A DNA stretch of 64,000 nt, from NCBI GenBank assembly GCA_036768485.1, contig JAVLUZ010000343.1, positions 491,001 through 555,000 of the forward strand, written 5' to 3'. The first letter of the stretch is position 1; each line of letters starts with the position of its first letter. Made by a program: the position numbers and the translations under genes. Source of the stretch: Mermis nigrescens (Eukaryota > Nematoda > Enoplea > Mermithida > Mermithidae). Under the pieces are notes generated by a model that searched no databases, was not told the DNA's origin, and saw nothing but the letters and a program-made list of their open reading frames with translations. Of the stretch, positions 55,032-63,725 are shown one piece after another.

Positions 55032-58000
55032 TGAAACATCATATTGACACAGGGAATAATCCACCCGTTGTTGGAAAAACATATCGTGTAGAACATTCTA
55101 GAAGAGAATCTATGCAGAAAATTATAAACAAAATGCTTGCGGATAAAATTATTCGACCTACAACTAGCCCATGGGCAAGTCCATTATTTCTCATTGGAAA
55201 AAAGGACGGTTCCCTTAGGCCAGTCGTCGATTATCGACGGTTAAATGACGTTACTAAAACGCAAGTTTATCCTCTTCCACAATTAGACGATTATTTCGAT
55301 ACTTTAGGCAGTGCTGCATATTTTAGCACACTAGATTTGAAATCTGGATACTGGCAAATTCCACTCGATAATAAATCTCGCGAAAAAACCGCATTTATAT
55401 GTCCTGTTGGTCATTACGAATTTGAAGTTTTACCTTTTGGTTTAAAGAATGCGCCCGCAGATTTTCAAAGACTAATGGAGCTTGTGCTCGCAGGTCTAAA
55501 TTGGAAATCTTGTCTCGTTTACATCGATGACATAATTATTTTTTCACGTACTTTTAAAGAACATTTAAAAGATCTTGAAAATGTTTTTATTGCTCTTAAA
55601 AAGGCAAACTTACATGTAAAGCCTGATAAATGCCATCTTGCGCATGCAGAGGTAAAATTTCTTGGCCACAGTATAAGTGCAATGGGCATCGCTCCTGACA
55701 TGTCCAAAGTAGCAGATTTAATCTCGTTTCCCGTACCAAAAACCGTTAAATCCTTGCAGAAATTCCTTGGTTTAGTCCAATGGTTTAAGAAATTCGTTAA
55801 AGATCTCGCTAAAATCGCTAAACCGTTATTCCATCTTCTTCGTAAAGATGTCGAATTTTGCTGGAAGGCTGAACACCAAACCGCTTTTGAGCTTCTGAAG
55901 AAAGCATTTACATCCCCACCTATTTTACAACTACCAAAATTCGATGATGAGCACCAATTTATTTTAACAACTGACGCAAGTAATTATGCGTTAGGTGCTA
56001 TTTTGACGCAAAAACATTTACCATCCAAAAATCGTTTTATTCTTAGCTACGCTAGTCGCGTGCTAAATTCTGCCGAATGTAACTATGCTACTTCGGAAAA
56101 AGAAGCGTTAGCGGTAGTGTGGGCCATCAAGCATTATCGACATTATCTTTACGGTAAAAAATTTATTGTCGAAACTGATCATCAAGCGTTAACCTGGCTA
56201 GTAAATGTTAAAGACCCATCGAGTCGATTACGCCGTTGGGGTCTCAAATTACAGGAATACGAATATGATATCGTTTACGTTCCTGGTGCATATAACTGCG
56301 CAGCTGATCTTCTTTCACGACATCCTAAATATGATCATGCAGAACGAAAATATAAATTAGAGCGCAAAAACGTCATTAACATCGCGAATTTAGAATCTGA
56401 AGATTCTGAGTCAGATGATGAATCGGTTCCACCGGACCGATCGCGCGATAATGCGCCTACTGCACCAATTAATCATCCAAATGCGCAAAATAACAATCCT
56501 ACTGCGCAAACCGATCCTACTAATTCTAAACCACCTACATTTCGTGAACGCCTGTTACTTACCGATGCTGAAAAAGCTGAAATGCTAACACCTGCGCGTT
56601 TACTCGCTGAGCAACGTGCAGATGACGAATTGCATAAAATTCGCATCGCATTGAATGACTTAACAACGAAAAAATATTGTGACGAATTTTTTCTCGTAAA
56701 CGATGTACTTTTTCGTCGGTTCCAACCTAAGCGTTCACCAACTGTCGTTCATCAAATAGTCATACCCAAATCTTTGCGTCGCTTCATATTAACGGAATTT
56801 CATGACTCTATTTTCGGAGCTCATTTTTCATCGCGCAAAATCTTGCCCGCCATACAAATGCGTTATTGGTGGCCGCGCATGGAAAATGATGTGATCGCGT
56901 GGTGTAGGAATTGTGATGTGTGCTTACAACGTAAGGTCGCATTAAATTCCACATCCGTTCCGTTGCAACCAATCAAAGTATCCGCGCCCTTTGAACTCAT
57001 TGCGTGCGATTGTTTGCATATGCCGCGATCTCCCTCCGGAAATGACCAAATTGTAGTTTTTATGGATTATTTTACAAAATACGTGGAAGCTTTTGCTGTT
57101 TCTGACATAAAAGCAACAACTATTGCAAATTTATTGCTAAGAGAAATTATACCACGTTATGGAGTCCCCAAGAAATTTTTGACAGATCAGGGGTCAAATT
57201 TTACATCTACCCTTATTTCGGAAGTTTGTAAACTATTAAACGTTCAAAAAATATTTACAACCCCATATCACCCCCAGTGTGATGGGTTGGTGGAACGTTA
57301 TAATCGTACATTGATTGATGGTTTGTCTAAGCTGAGTGCGCGATCCCAGTATGATTGGGAACAATTTTTACCCTTCGCATTATTTGCATACCGCGCGACT
57401 CCACAATCATCAACTAATATATCTCCTTTCGAAATGCTTTATGGTCGCGAACCAGCATTTCCACTTGACACCTTACTCATAAATGACTTCGTAATAAATC
57501 CGAATTTACCATCTGTTGCGGAAAAATACGTCATTGATTTAAAGCTGACTTTGCAGGATCTGCATGAAATCGCGTCTCAAAACTTAACTCAAGCGCGTAA
57601 GCAGCAAAAATCGCAATATGACAAGTCCGTAACACACACAAATTTTAATCTCTCGGATATAGTCTACCTCAATAATACCTCAGTCATTCAACCTGAAATC
57701 GGTAAACTATCACCCAAGCGTGTTGGTCCATACCGAATTATTGACTTACCTACGCCTGAAACTGCGAAAATCGCATATGTCTATAACCCTCTCATCATTC
57801 ATCACGTTCACAGGAATAGACTTCTGCCTGAGCCTAAACTTCCTTATTCTGATTTGATTGTGGAAAAACACGCGTACGTCCCTGGCGATTTTGTGTTGGT
57901 AAAATTACCACATCGCCCTCTTGCCCCGGCAGTAGTCATAAGTTTTGAGGATTTACCGGGCAGGGAACAAAAAGCTAAGGACTGCGCGCCTATACATTTA

Positions 58001-58153
58001 TTAAATGGCTCTAAAACAGCACATGCCGTACCATTATCTAATGTTTTTCCTTTTGCAGACCCATGGCTGCACAAGGTACCCCAAGCAAGGAGGCATTGCT
58101 GGAGGCAGCTGGTCGCCGATGCAAATTCGAGGGGCGTGATCCCGCGTCCCTAG
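55028..58153 (+). CDS. pol: Reverse transcriptase, RNase H and integrase with C-terminal reader-like segment
   Basis: Numbering is from 55028; the frame is open from 55010 and needs no ATG. RT: VVDYRRLN, then LVYIDDIIIF with catalytic YIDD at 165-168. RNase H: LTTDASNYALGAIL (Asp316), then KEALAVVWAI, VETDHQALTWL and NCAADLLSR. Integrase: zinc-binding His592, His599, Cys629, Cys632; core Asp661, Asp720 and Glu756, a DD35E arrangement with exactly 35 residues between the last two; GPY motif at about 900. After it, residues about 949-1012 (YVPGDFVLVKLPHRP; APAVVISF; VPLSNVFPF) resemble a PWWP/Tudor barrel. The last 91 nt overlap the next ORF. RT and integrase copy and insert the element; all catalytic residues checked are present. 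Confidence 0.95.
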   Translation: MMKHHIDTGNNPPVVGKTYRVEHSRRESMQKIINKMLADKIIRPTTSPWASPLFLIGKKDGSLRPVVDYRRLNDVTKTQVYPLPQLDDYFDTLGSAAYFSTLDLKSGYWQIPLDNKSREKTAFICPVGHYEFEVLPFGLKNAPADFQRLMELVLAGLNWKSCLVYIDDIIIFSRTFKEHLKDLENVFIALKKANLHVKPDKCHLAHAEVKFLGHSISAMGIAPDMSKVADLISFPVPKTVKSLQKFLGLVQWFKKFVKDLAKIAKPLFHLLRKDVEFCWKAEHQTAFELLKKAFTSPPILQLPKFDDEHQFILTTDASNYALGAILTQKHLPSKNRFILSYASRVLNSAECNYATSEKEALAVVWAIKHYRHYLYGKKFIVETDHQALTWLVNVKDPSSRLRRWGLKLQEYEYDIVYVPGAYNCAADLLSRHPKYDHAERKYKLERKNVINIANLESEDSESDDESVPPDRSRDNAPTAPINHPNAQNNNPTAQTDPTNSKPPTFRERLLLTDAEKAEMLTPARLLAEQRADDELHKIRIALNDLTTKKYCDEFFLVNDVLFRRFQPKRSPTVVHQIVIPKSLRRFILTEFHDSIFGAHFSSRKILPAIQMRYWWPRMENDVIAWCRNCDVCLQRKVALNSTSVPLQPIKVSAPFELIACDCLHMPRSPSGNDQIVVFMDYFTKYVEAFAVSDIKATTIANLLLREIIPRYGVPKKFLTDQGSNFTSTLISEVCKLLNVQKIFTTPYHPQCDGLVERYNRTLIDGLSKLSARSQYDWEQFLPFALFAYRATPQSSTNISPFEMLYGREPAFPLDTLLINDFVINPNLPSVAEKYVIDLKLTLQDLHEIASQNLTQARKQQKSQYDKSVTHTNFNLSDIVYLNNTSVIQPEIGKLSPKRVGPYRIIDLPTPETAKIAYVYNPLIIHHVHRNRLLPEPKLPYSDLIVEKHAYVPGDFVLVKLPHRPLAPAVVISFEDLPGREQKAKDCAPIHLLNGSKTAHAVPLSNVFPFADPWLHKVPQARRHCWRQLVADANSRGVIPRP

Positions 58154-60408
58154 ATGAATTTCGTTCGGCTTTGACTAATATGGCTTTAGAGCGAGGCTTG
58201 GTTATTCCAGACCCGCTGCCGCAAAACGACAATAGTCGCGTTGGCGGTTTAGAGTCACTTACCGCAAAATGGATAAAGCATAAAGCAACACATAAAATCG
58301 CAAATCACAGAAAGCGTATTAACGACCAACAACTCTGGTGGGAGAATAGGCTTGGTAGATTTCCTTTGGTAACCCCTCGCGTACCAAAGAACAGACTTCT
58401 ACCCACCGTTATAATCTCCAATGACCAGAAGTCGTTTGGCGCCATTTTGGCGTTAATTCAGCCATCGAATATGACAAATGGCACTTTATTTTTAGGCTAC
58501 GACTCTGAATTTGTTAATGACAGGAAAGGCAGAGGTTATAAGACCTGGGACTTGCGTTTTCAGCAACTATGTCCCACTTACCAGGACCTCCATGGCCCAT
58601 TTGTACGCTACGTCCAAGTTGCGAGCGCGAACGGCCACGTGTTCTGTTGGGACTTGGCAAAGTTCCCGCAACCTCCGTTCGGGCTTCACCAGTTGCTCGA
58701 AACGCGTTTACCTAACGTGTATATGGTTTGTTATGACCCGACGCAAGATCGACTTGCGTATTTCCATGTTTACGGGCCAACTTTTGAGGAAATTTTGGCT
58801 ATTTCGGATGCAGAAATTTGCAATAAACTGCACTGGAAAGACCCGTTCATTGCGAATTTCATTGATATTCAGCCATTGGCGAGAGCGTTTACTCGTTGTT
58901 TACGCATTAAAGCGCAGTCGCACTCATTAAAGCGCTTGGCCAAATTCTTTTTTGACATGTATATTGATCCGAACGCGCCTGAGAATTTCGGACAGGCGTG
59001 GAGCTTACCGTTAACTCGGGACATGCAGCATTATTTAGCGATGGACGCCCTCATAACTATTGATGTTTTTATATTGATAGAAGGGTGCACGCAAGATAAT
59101 CGCATTACTGACGATAGAAAGCCTATGTCGGTTTCATTCGTAGGCGATGAATTGTACATTAGGGCTAGCGGCCCGAAAGCCAGAGTGCGTATACCGTTGT
59201 CGACTAGTAAGCCACCACAAGGGCAGTCGACCAGCACAGCTGCTGACGCTGAAGTTGATTCAAATGGCGAAGAGTTAATCCGAGTTGAGGACTTTTATGC
59301 CCCAGCTCCGCAACTGCCAGCAGCTATAGCGGCAGCCACCACCGTTGCCTCAGTAACGGAAGCGTTGGCTCACGCTAACGTGTTTGACAATCCTGACTTA
59401 CAAGTGCAGGCTTCGCAGGCCGTTGCCGACACAGTTTCGGGCCCGGTCAATGCGCCTGACACGGAACCTAAGTCAAAACCAACTAGTTCGAGTACACCAG
59501 CCTCCGTATTTTCTTCGCAAACCGATATTCCCTACGATTCGCCTATGGTCGATGTAGAACCATCGATCTCCACCGAGGATGACGATTTATCTCCCAAACG
59601 CTTAGTGATGGCGTTATCTGACGCCGAGGCGGAAAGACAAGCTAACGTGATGCCACCGCGTGTAACATGCGTGGCAATGGCTAGAAAAGGGGCTGTTACC
59701 GTTTTGCAACCGATTGTCTCGCAATCGCTTGCGGCGGCTCAACAAGCACCCTTGGGTATCAGTTCGCTCGGACCTTTACCGACTCCTCAGCCGGTTGAGG
59801 CAGAGCGTCAAGCTGACCCTGATGTCATCATGACTGAGATTATCGGTTTTCCGCCGCAACCACAACGTACACTAGCTGCACACAAAGTACCACAAGTAGC
59901 ATTATACACGCAAGTCGCGTCTCAGTCCGTGTCACAAGGTATGTTGGCACCTGATACTCGTTTTACGGCTCCTATGGCCATGACGGGTGTGTCTAGTACT
60001 GTGGCGACTATTCAACCACAGGTTATTCACAGTCAAGCATCAAATATGGAAGTCGCAATACCTGCGCACATTCAAGCTAATCGCGAACATATGTCCGCGA
60101 ACGAAAACGCTCGAGTGCAAAATCGCTCGCGCTACGTACAGCACTTTTTCACCATGATGGAAAATATGACGCGCGAACCACCGTGCATTATTGCACCAGT
60201 CGTCTTGCACAAGTTACGTTCTTATCTGGGTGAAGTCGAAGGAACGCGTCTGTACGATCAGCTGGTTGAAGCTGCTCAAGTGTACTTCGACCGAGTGTAC
60301 GCAATACATCTGCAACACGCGGCTACGACTGACTCACCCTCGCGTCCATTAGTGTGGTCTACAATCGCACAGCCTTTGGCTGATGCCGATTGTGAGCCCG
60401 CACCTTGA
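58063..60408 (+). CDS. DEDDy 3'-5' exonuclease-like protein with long low-complexity tail
   Basis: This is a 781-codon ORF starting at ATG 58063 inside the end of pol, in the -1 frame. Residues about 140-340 carry the pattern of the RNase D/WRN/MUT-7 exonuclease family. Motif I is FLGYDSEF (Asp147, Glu149), with VFCWDL as the following strand. Motif II is VCYDPTQDRLAYF (Asp229). FIDIQPLARAF, HSLKRLAKFFF and AWSLPLT stand where RNase D has W-DT--LA, -SL--L and DW---PL. Motif III is HYLAMDAL (Tyr324, Asp328), the Y-x3-D of DEDDy enzymes. All five catalytic residues are therefore present. Residues about 385-660 are Ala/Pro/Gln/Val-rich and probably disordered. The tail (RYVQHFFTMMENMTREP) is more ordered. 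It lies between integrase and the 3' LTR, so it belongs to the element. The function in the element is unknown. Confidence 0.85.
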   Translation: MAAQGTPSKEALLEAAGRRCKFEGRDPASLDEFRSALTNMALERGLVIPDPLPQNDNSRVGGLESLTAKWIKHKATHKIANHRKRINDQQLWWENRLGRFPLVTPRVPKNRLLPTVIISNDQKSFGAILALIQPSNMTNGTLFLGYDSEFVNDRKGRGYKTWDLRFQQLCPTYQDLHGPFVRYVQVASANGHVFCWDLAKFPQPPFGLHQLLETRLPNVYMVCYDPTQDRLAYFHVYGPTFEEILAISDAEICNKLHWKDPFIANFIDIQPLARAFTRCLRIKAQSHSLKRLAKFFFDMYIDPNAPENFGQAWSLPLTRDMQHYLAMDALITIDVFILIEGCTQDNRITDDRKPMSVSFVGDELYIRASGPKARVRIPLSTSKPPQGQSTSTAADAEVDSNGEELIRVEDFYAPAPQLPAAIAAATTVASVTEALAHANVFDNPDLQVQASQAVADTVSGPVNAPDTEPKSKPTSSSTPASVFSSQTDIPYDSPMVDVEPSISTEDDDLSPKRLVMALSDAEAERQANVMPPRVTCVAMARKGAVTVLQPIVSQSLAAAQQAPLGISSLGPLPTPQPVEAERQADPDVIMTEIIGFPPQPQRTLAAHKVPQVALYTQVASQSVSQGMLAPDTRFTAPMAMTGVSSTVATIQPQVIHSQASNMEVAIPAHIQANREHMSANENARVQNRSRYVQHFFTMMENMTREPPCIIAPVVLHKLRSYLGEVEGTRLYDQLVEAAQVYFDRVYAIHLQHAATTDSPSRPLVWSTIAQPLADADCEPAP

Positions 60409-60420
60409 TTTATTAGCAAA

Positions 60421-60942
60421 ATGAGCGTCTTTAATCGATTGTTTTACCCAGACCAATACTTTGTACGGATACGGTTCTTTATCACAACCGGAATGATGTT
60501 GTACGAGGTTCCGCTCAAGTATTTGGTCATACACCCGCATCTTGACGCACCGAGCGAGGTGATTGATGGCGTTCCACATAAGGTGCGTCCTGAATTCTAT
60601 CCGCACAGAATGTCTCCAGCGCCGGATCATCTCGCACCAATCTTAATATTGACACGTCAAATGGTCGATATTTTTGATACTTTCCGTGAATTTCAATCAT
60701 TATATGATTCGGAGTATCGACACATGATGATCTTTTCTTCAATAGACGTCATGCGCGCTACAGTGCTTTTGGAATTCTTGGATAGGAAATTCCATTTCTT
60801 TGCGTACGCCTACGGCAATGCCGCAATAGGTTGGCGCATGGTCGAGCAGCTGCGTCGCATGTTGCGCGTAGCTTTCCTTGGTGAATCTTATACACCTTCG
60901 CCAAGTGAAGCTTTCCCGGAATTTCCGGAGTTGACGGCATGA
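60421..60942 (+). CDS. Accessory ORF of unknown function (173 aa)
   Basis: ATG at 60421 is 13 bases after the preceding TGA and in the same frame. The protein has no signal peptide or membrane anchor and is mixed hydrophobic/charged (MSVFNRLFYPDQYFV; FFAYAYGNAAIGWRMVEQL), with a folded-domain character and no family that I recognise. It ends at TGA 60940-60942, and the same frame remains open beyond. It could be a separate cistron or a segment of a larger accessory protein joined by read-through. It is not an envelope protein by any feature that I can see. Confidence 0.65.
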   Translation: MSVFNRLFYPDQYFVRIRFFITTGMMLYEVPLKYLVIHPHLDAPSEVIDGVPHKVRPEFYPHRMSPAPDHLAPILILTRQMVDIFDTFREFQSLYDSEYRHMMIFSSIDVMRATVLLEFLDRKFHFFAYAYGNAAIGWRMVEQLRRMLRVAFLGESYTPSPSEAFPEFPELTA

Positions 60943-60969
60943 ATCGAAAGCCCACATGTTTTGCATAAC

Positions 60970-61914
60970 ATGATTCGGCAAATTCGATTAGCAACCGACC
61001 CGCCACTCGAAGTGCCAGTTCAATTCGATCGTTTCCGAGGTCAACAAAAATCTGTATTTTTCCTCAAACATCGTATTCACGGTGAATTAGAGAAAATTTG
61101 CAGAGAAAGACGGCAGGCATCCTTGCAGGACCCGAGCGGATCCGCAGCGAGCCTTGATATGCCCGAAGTCGATCTTTCTTTGGAGGCACAAATTGAAATG
61201 CGTAGAACACGCATGACGATCAAGCAACGTGATTGTGAGAATTTGGCGACGGAAATGCCACGGCGTGCGACGAGATTACGCACCGCCGGTTCTCTTGCTG
61301 AGTCTTCAGAAGTTCGTCATATGTCAGAAGATGAACATAAAGCTAAATTGAATCGTTTTTACGATACTAAATCCGAGCACACTTTGCGTCGGTTAAAGAA
61401 TTTGGAAAAACAACGAGTCAGAAGACTTGTTCAAGCTGAAGTTGCAGCTAAATTGAAAGCGCGTTTAGGCCAAAAGGGATCAAGGTGGCAAGAACCGCAG
61501 TCATCCCGGCAACGCTATGCACAAACGCATCACCGTTCACAATCACAAGCACAACAACAGACACAAGTAAAACCGCATGTACAGCAATACACACGACCGC
61601 AGACCCAACCGCGGCAACAGCAGCAATTCACGGAATCACATGAGCATTCCGAGGCATATTCACAGGCCAATGCTGGTCATCTGTCGCGCTCGCAACAGCA
61701 GCAGCCTTATGAATATTGCCACCCACCACAGTCGAACCGCGGAAGTCATCGGGGCCGGTCACAATCCCGTCAACGTCAGCAATGGGACCAGTCGTATCAA
61801 TCACCGTTGGAACAAAGTCAACCAGCCACCGGGGGCTATCAGCCAGAACCTCGACCCGGTCCACTTTTGCCCAAACCATGGCCTGTTACTCAACAACAAC
61901 AGCGTCCACGCTGA
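60970..61914 (+). CDS. Accessory ORF: basic N-terminal half, Gln/Arg-rich tail
   Basis: The first ATG after the previous TGA is at 60970, in the same frame as the two ORFs before it; the frame is open from 60943. There are 314 codons. The N-terminal 165 residues are charged and probably helical (EMRRTRMTIKQRDCENLA; LRRLKNLEKQRVRRLVQAEV). The rest is Gln/Arg/Ser/Pro-rich (RGSHRGRSQSRQRQQ), like an RNA-binding or phase-separating low-complexity domain. It stops at TGA 61912-61914, while coding-like sequence continues in the +1 frame to 62215. No family is recognised. A nucleic-acid-binding role is an inference from composition. Confidence 0.6.
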   Translation: MIRQIRLATDPPLEVPVQFDRFRGQQKSVFFLKHRIHGELEKICRERRQASLQDPSGSAASLDMPEVDLSLEAQIEMRRTRMTIKQRDCENLATEMPRRATRLRTAGSLAESSEVRHMSEDEHKAKLNRFYDTKSEHTLRRLKNLEKQRVRRLVQAEVAAKLKARLGQKGSRWQEPQSSRQRYAQTHHRSQSQAQQQTQVKPHVQQYTRPQTQPRQQQQFTESHEHSEAYSQANAGHLSRSQQQQPYEYCHPPQSNRGSHRGRSQSRQRQQWDQSYQSPLEQSQPATGGYQPEPRPGPLLPKPWPVTQQQQRPR

Positions 61915-62215
61915 ACCTTCTCGCAAACAAACTTACGGTTTTACGCCGGAGCAATTATTTACTCCAACGCTACCCATACCGCGTCATTACGCGGACAATT
62001 ACGAGGACGACGACGATTTTGAGGACGATGATCGACCAGTTGATCCACATCGACGCTTACGCCAACATATGTACGGGCGTAGGCAATCGCCAAATCAGTA
62101 TCGTGAGCGTTTGAATACGCGTCGCGAACCGGAATCGGATCAAGAATATTTTCAACGGCAACGACGTCGCGGAAAATCGTATGGCTCGAAGGCCAATTAC
62201 CGCGATCGATATTAA
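61904..62215 (+). CDS. Frame-shifted continuation of the Gln/Arg-rich ORF
   Basis: This lies in the +1 frame relative to 60970-61914. The open frame itself begins upstream at 61577, but only the part after about 61904 looks like protein: AEPSRKQTYGFTPEQLF, then a highly acidic run (NYEDDDDFEDDDRPV), then Arg/Gln-rich sequence ending RGKSYGSKANYRDRY and TAA. The composition suits the C-terminus of the preceding ORF, so a one-base indel or a +1 shift near 61905 is likely. Confidence 0.5.
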   Translation, partial: VHAEPSRKQTYGFTPEQLFTPTLPIPRHYADNYEDDDDFEDDDRPVDPHRRLRQHMYGRRQSPNQYRERLNTRREPESDQEYFQRQRRRGKSYGSKANYRDRY

Positions 62216-63015
62216 TTTACAAGTTCGACGTACAGAACTTTTGGAACTCTGCAACGGCGTCGAATTCGACCAGCAGCTTTTTGTCCATTTTTTTCGTTTT
62301 TCGTCCTGATGTGGATTCCAGGACTTCGTGTATCGTTTTTTTCTTGTGTATTTTTTCTCTTGTCATTTTTTCTCTTGCTGTAAATTTTTTTCTCCTTTCT
62401 TCGACGGTGCTCGTATTTTTCCCCGTTATCTCGCATAATTTGCCATTTTTTCTCGTTTTACCTCTTGTTTTAATTCGTCAGTGACTTTAATTTTGCTCAG
62501 CATAATTTTGCCTTATCATTCCGTGTCTTAATTTTTCTTGTGCTCAATTAGCGGTGTTACTATTATGGTACCTTAACTCTTTAACGGGCAAGGGGTTAAT
62601 TTACACCCAATCTACAAATTTTTTCAATTCAAAATTTTTCTCATTACCCGGGGACTGAAGGAGGCTAATGGGACAGCGGATGAACTGTCCAAGACCAGAG
62701 TTCATCATTACTCGGGCAACAATATAGTTATCCCTAGCGCCATTGAGAGTGTTGCTCGAGGACATCCTAGAAGTTTCCTGAGTGCGAACGAGGTCAGGCG
62801 TTGACCATTACCGGTTATCAATATTTGTTATTTTTTCCTTCTTTTTATTTTCGTTTTTCACGTTTGCTCAGGATAAGGCGTTGCGGACGCCAGAGTAGAG
62901 GCGTTGCAAACGCCAGAGAGCCGAGTTGTAGAGCGTCGCCGACACTATTGGTGTTGTTTGAACCCCCGAAAAAATTCTCCACTTCATTTCAAATTTTTTT
63001 CTATACGTGGGGGAG
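62216..63015 (+). other. 3' untranslated region of the retrotransposon
   Basis: There is no coding frame. It has a T-rich stretch (62280-62460), then a higher-complexity segment (62640-62805). Two adjacent small hairpins follow, GGCGTTGCGGACGCC (about 62877) and GGCGTTGCAAACGCC (about 62900). Just before the 3' LTR is CGTGGGGGAG (63006-63015), the only candidate polypurine tract. Confidence 0.55.
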
Positions 63016-63725
63016 TGTAACTGCGAGAGTTACACGTGTAGGCGAACCTGCCTTAGCAGTTCGCGATAGCCATAACATAGCCAATACTAGTAGCTATCAA
63101 TGATAGTGCACTGTGGGCTATGCCTTCGGTCTTCCCATTATTTCCCCAAATTTTCAATAATAAAAAACATTTAGATACTTGTCCGGTAGCATAGAGTTAA
63201 GTGTATGATAATAGTAATTGTTTCATGCATACCGCTTGTGTAATCGAGAACTTTCGATCTGAGATAAAAGTGATTCAGTATTACGTTAAATTGATCCTTG
63301 TTTAATTTACTGTAATGGTCCTTGAGGCCAGTGTACTTAACGTTGTAGAGTAGTCTGGCGTTTTTTGCTTTTCGTTTGCCAGTTGTACGTTAATATAGTC
63401 CGTACGTTTTTGTTTTCTTTTTGCTTGTTGTCCGGCTTCAGGCCGTGAATTCATCGTTGAATTAAAATAGAGAAAACCTACCCAGTGGTTCCTGGTTATA
63501 CCGAGGGTTAGGTCGGGCATCTACTCGTCGAGGATTTCTTCTCATCTTGGTGGACTGATAGGTAAATTTTGTATGATAGTTTATTTTATTTGGAAATCAT
63601 AATTTACTTCTCAAGCCAAAAAGTGATCAAAATTATTATTCAATCTTTAAGGATGATTGATCAGCATAGAGCTCGTTGTTGTTGTTTTCATTGTTCAGCG
63701 TGCTACATATATTAGGAACCAAAAC
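63016..63725 (+). repeat. 3' LTR
   Basis: Matches the 5' LTR along its length, with about five substitutions, two 1-base deletions and one 4-base insertion (near 63470). It starts TGTAACTGC and ends AGGAACCAAAAC. The antisense open frames in both LTRs are regarded as chance. Confidence 0.92.

Larger units (their letters stand above)
51202..63725 (+). mobile_element. Ty3/Gypsy LTR retrotransposon with exonuclease-encoding accessory region
   Basis: Two LTRs (51202-51909 and 63016-63725) enclose gag, protease, RT, RNase H and integrase in that order, which is Ty3/Gypsy organisation. A further 4 kb of accessory ORFs follows. The LTRs differ by about five substitutions and three small indels, so the insertion is young. 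The reading frames have a gag stop, a gag/pro frame change and a pro/RT frame change. These may be copy damage or recoding signals. No tRNA primer-binding site and no target-site duplication could be found. The left flank is a mariner-like element that does not resume on the right. Confidence 0.95.

Noticed and set aside
58511..58930. 139-codon ORF within the exonuclease ORF
   Set aside because: It overlaps the catalytic motifs of the exonuclease frame in a different register; a shadow.
60421..60942. Envelope-like gene in the retrotransposon's third ORF position
   Set aside because: There is no signal peptide, transmembrane segment, cleavage site or cysteine pattern of an envelope protein.
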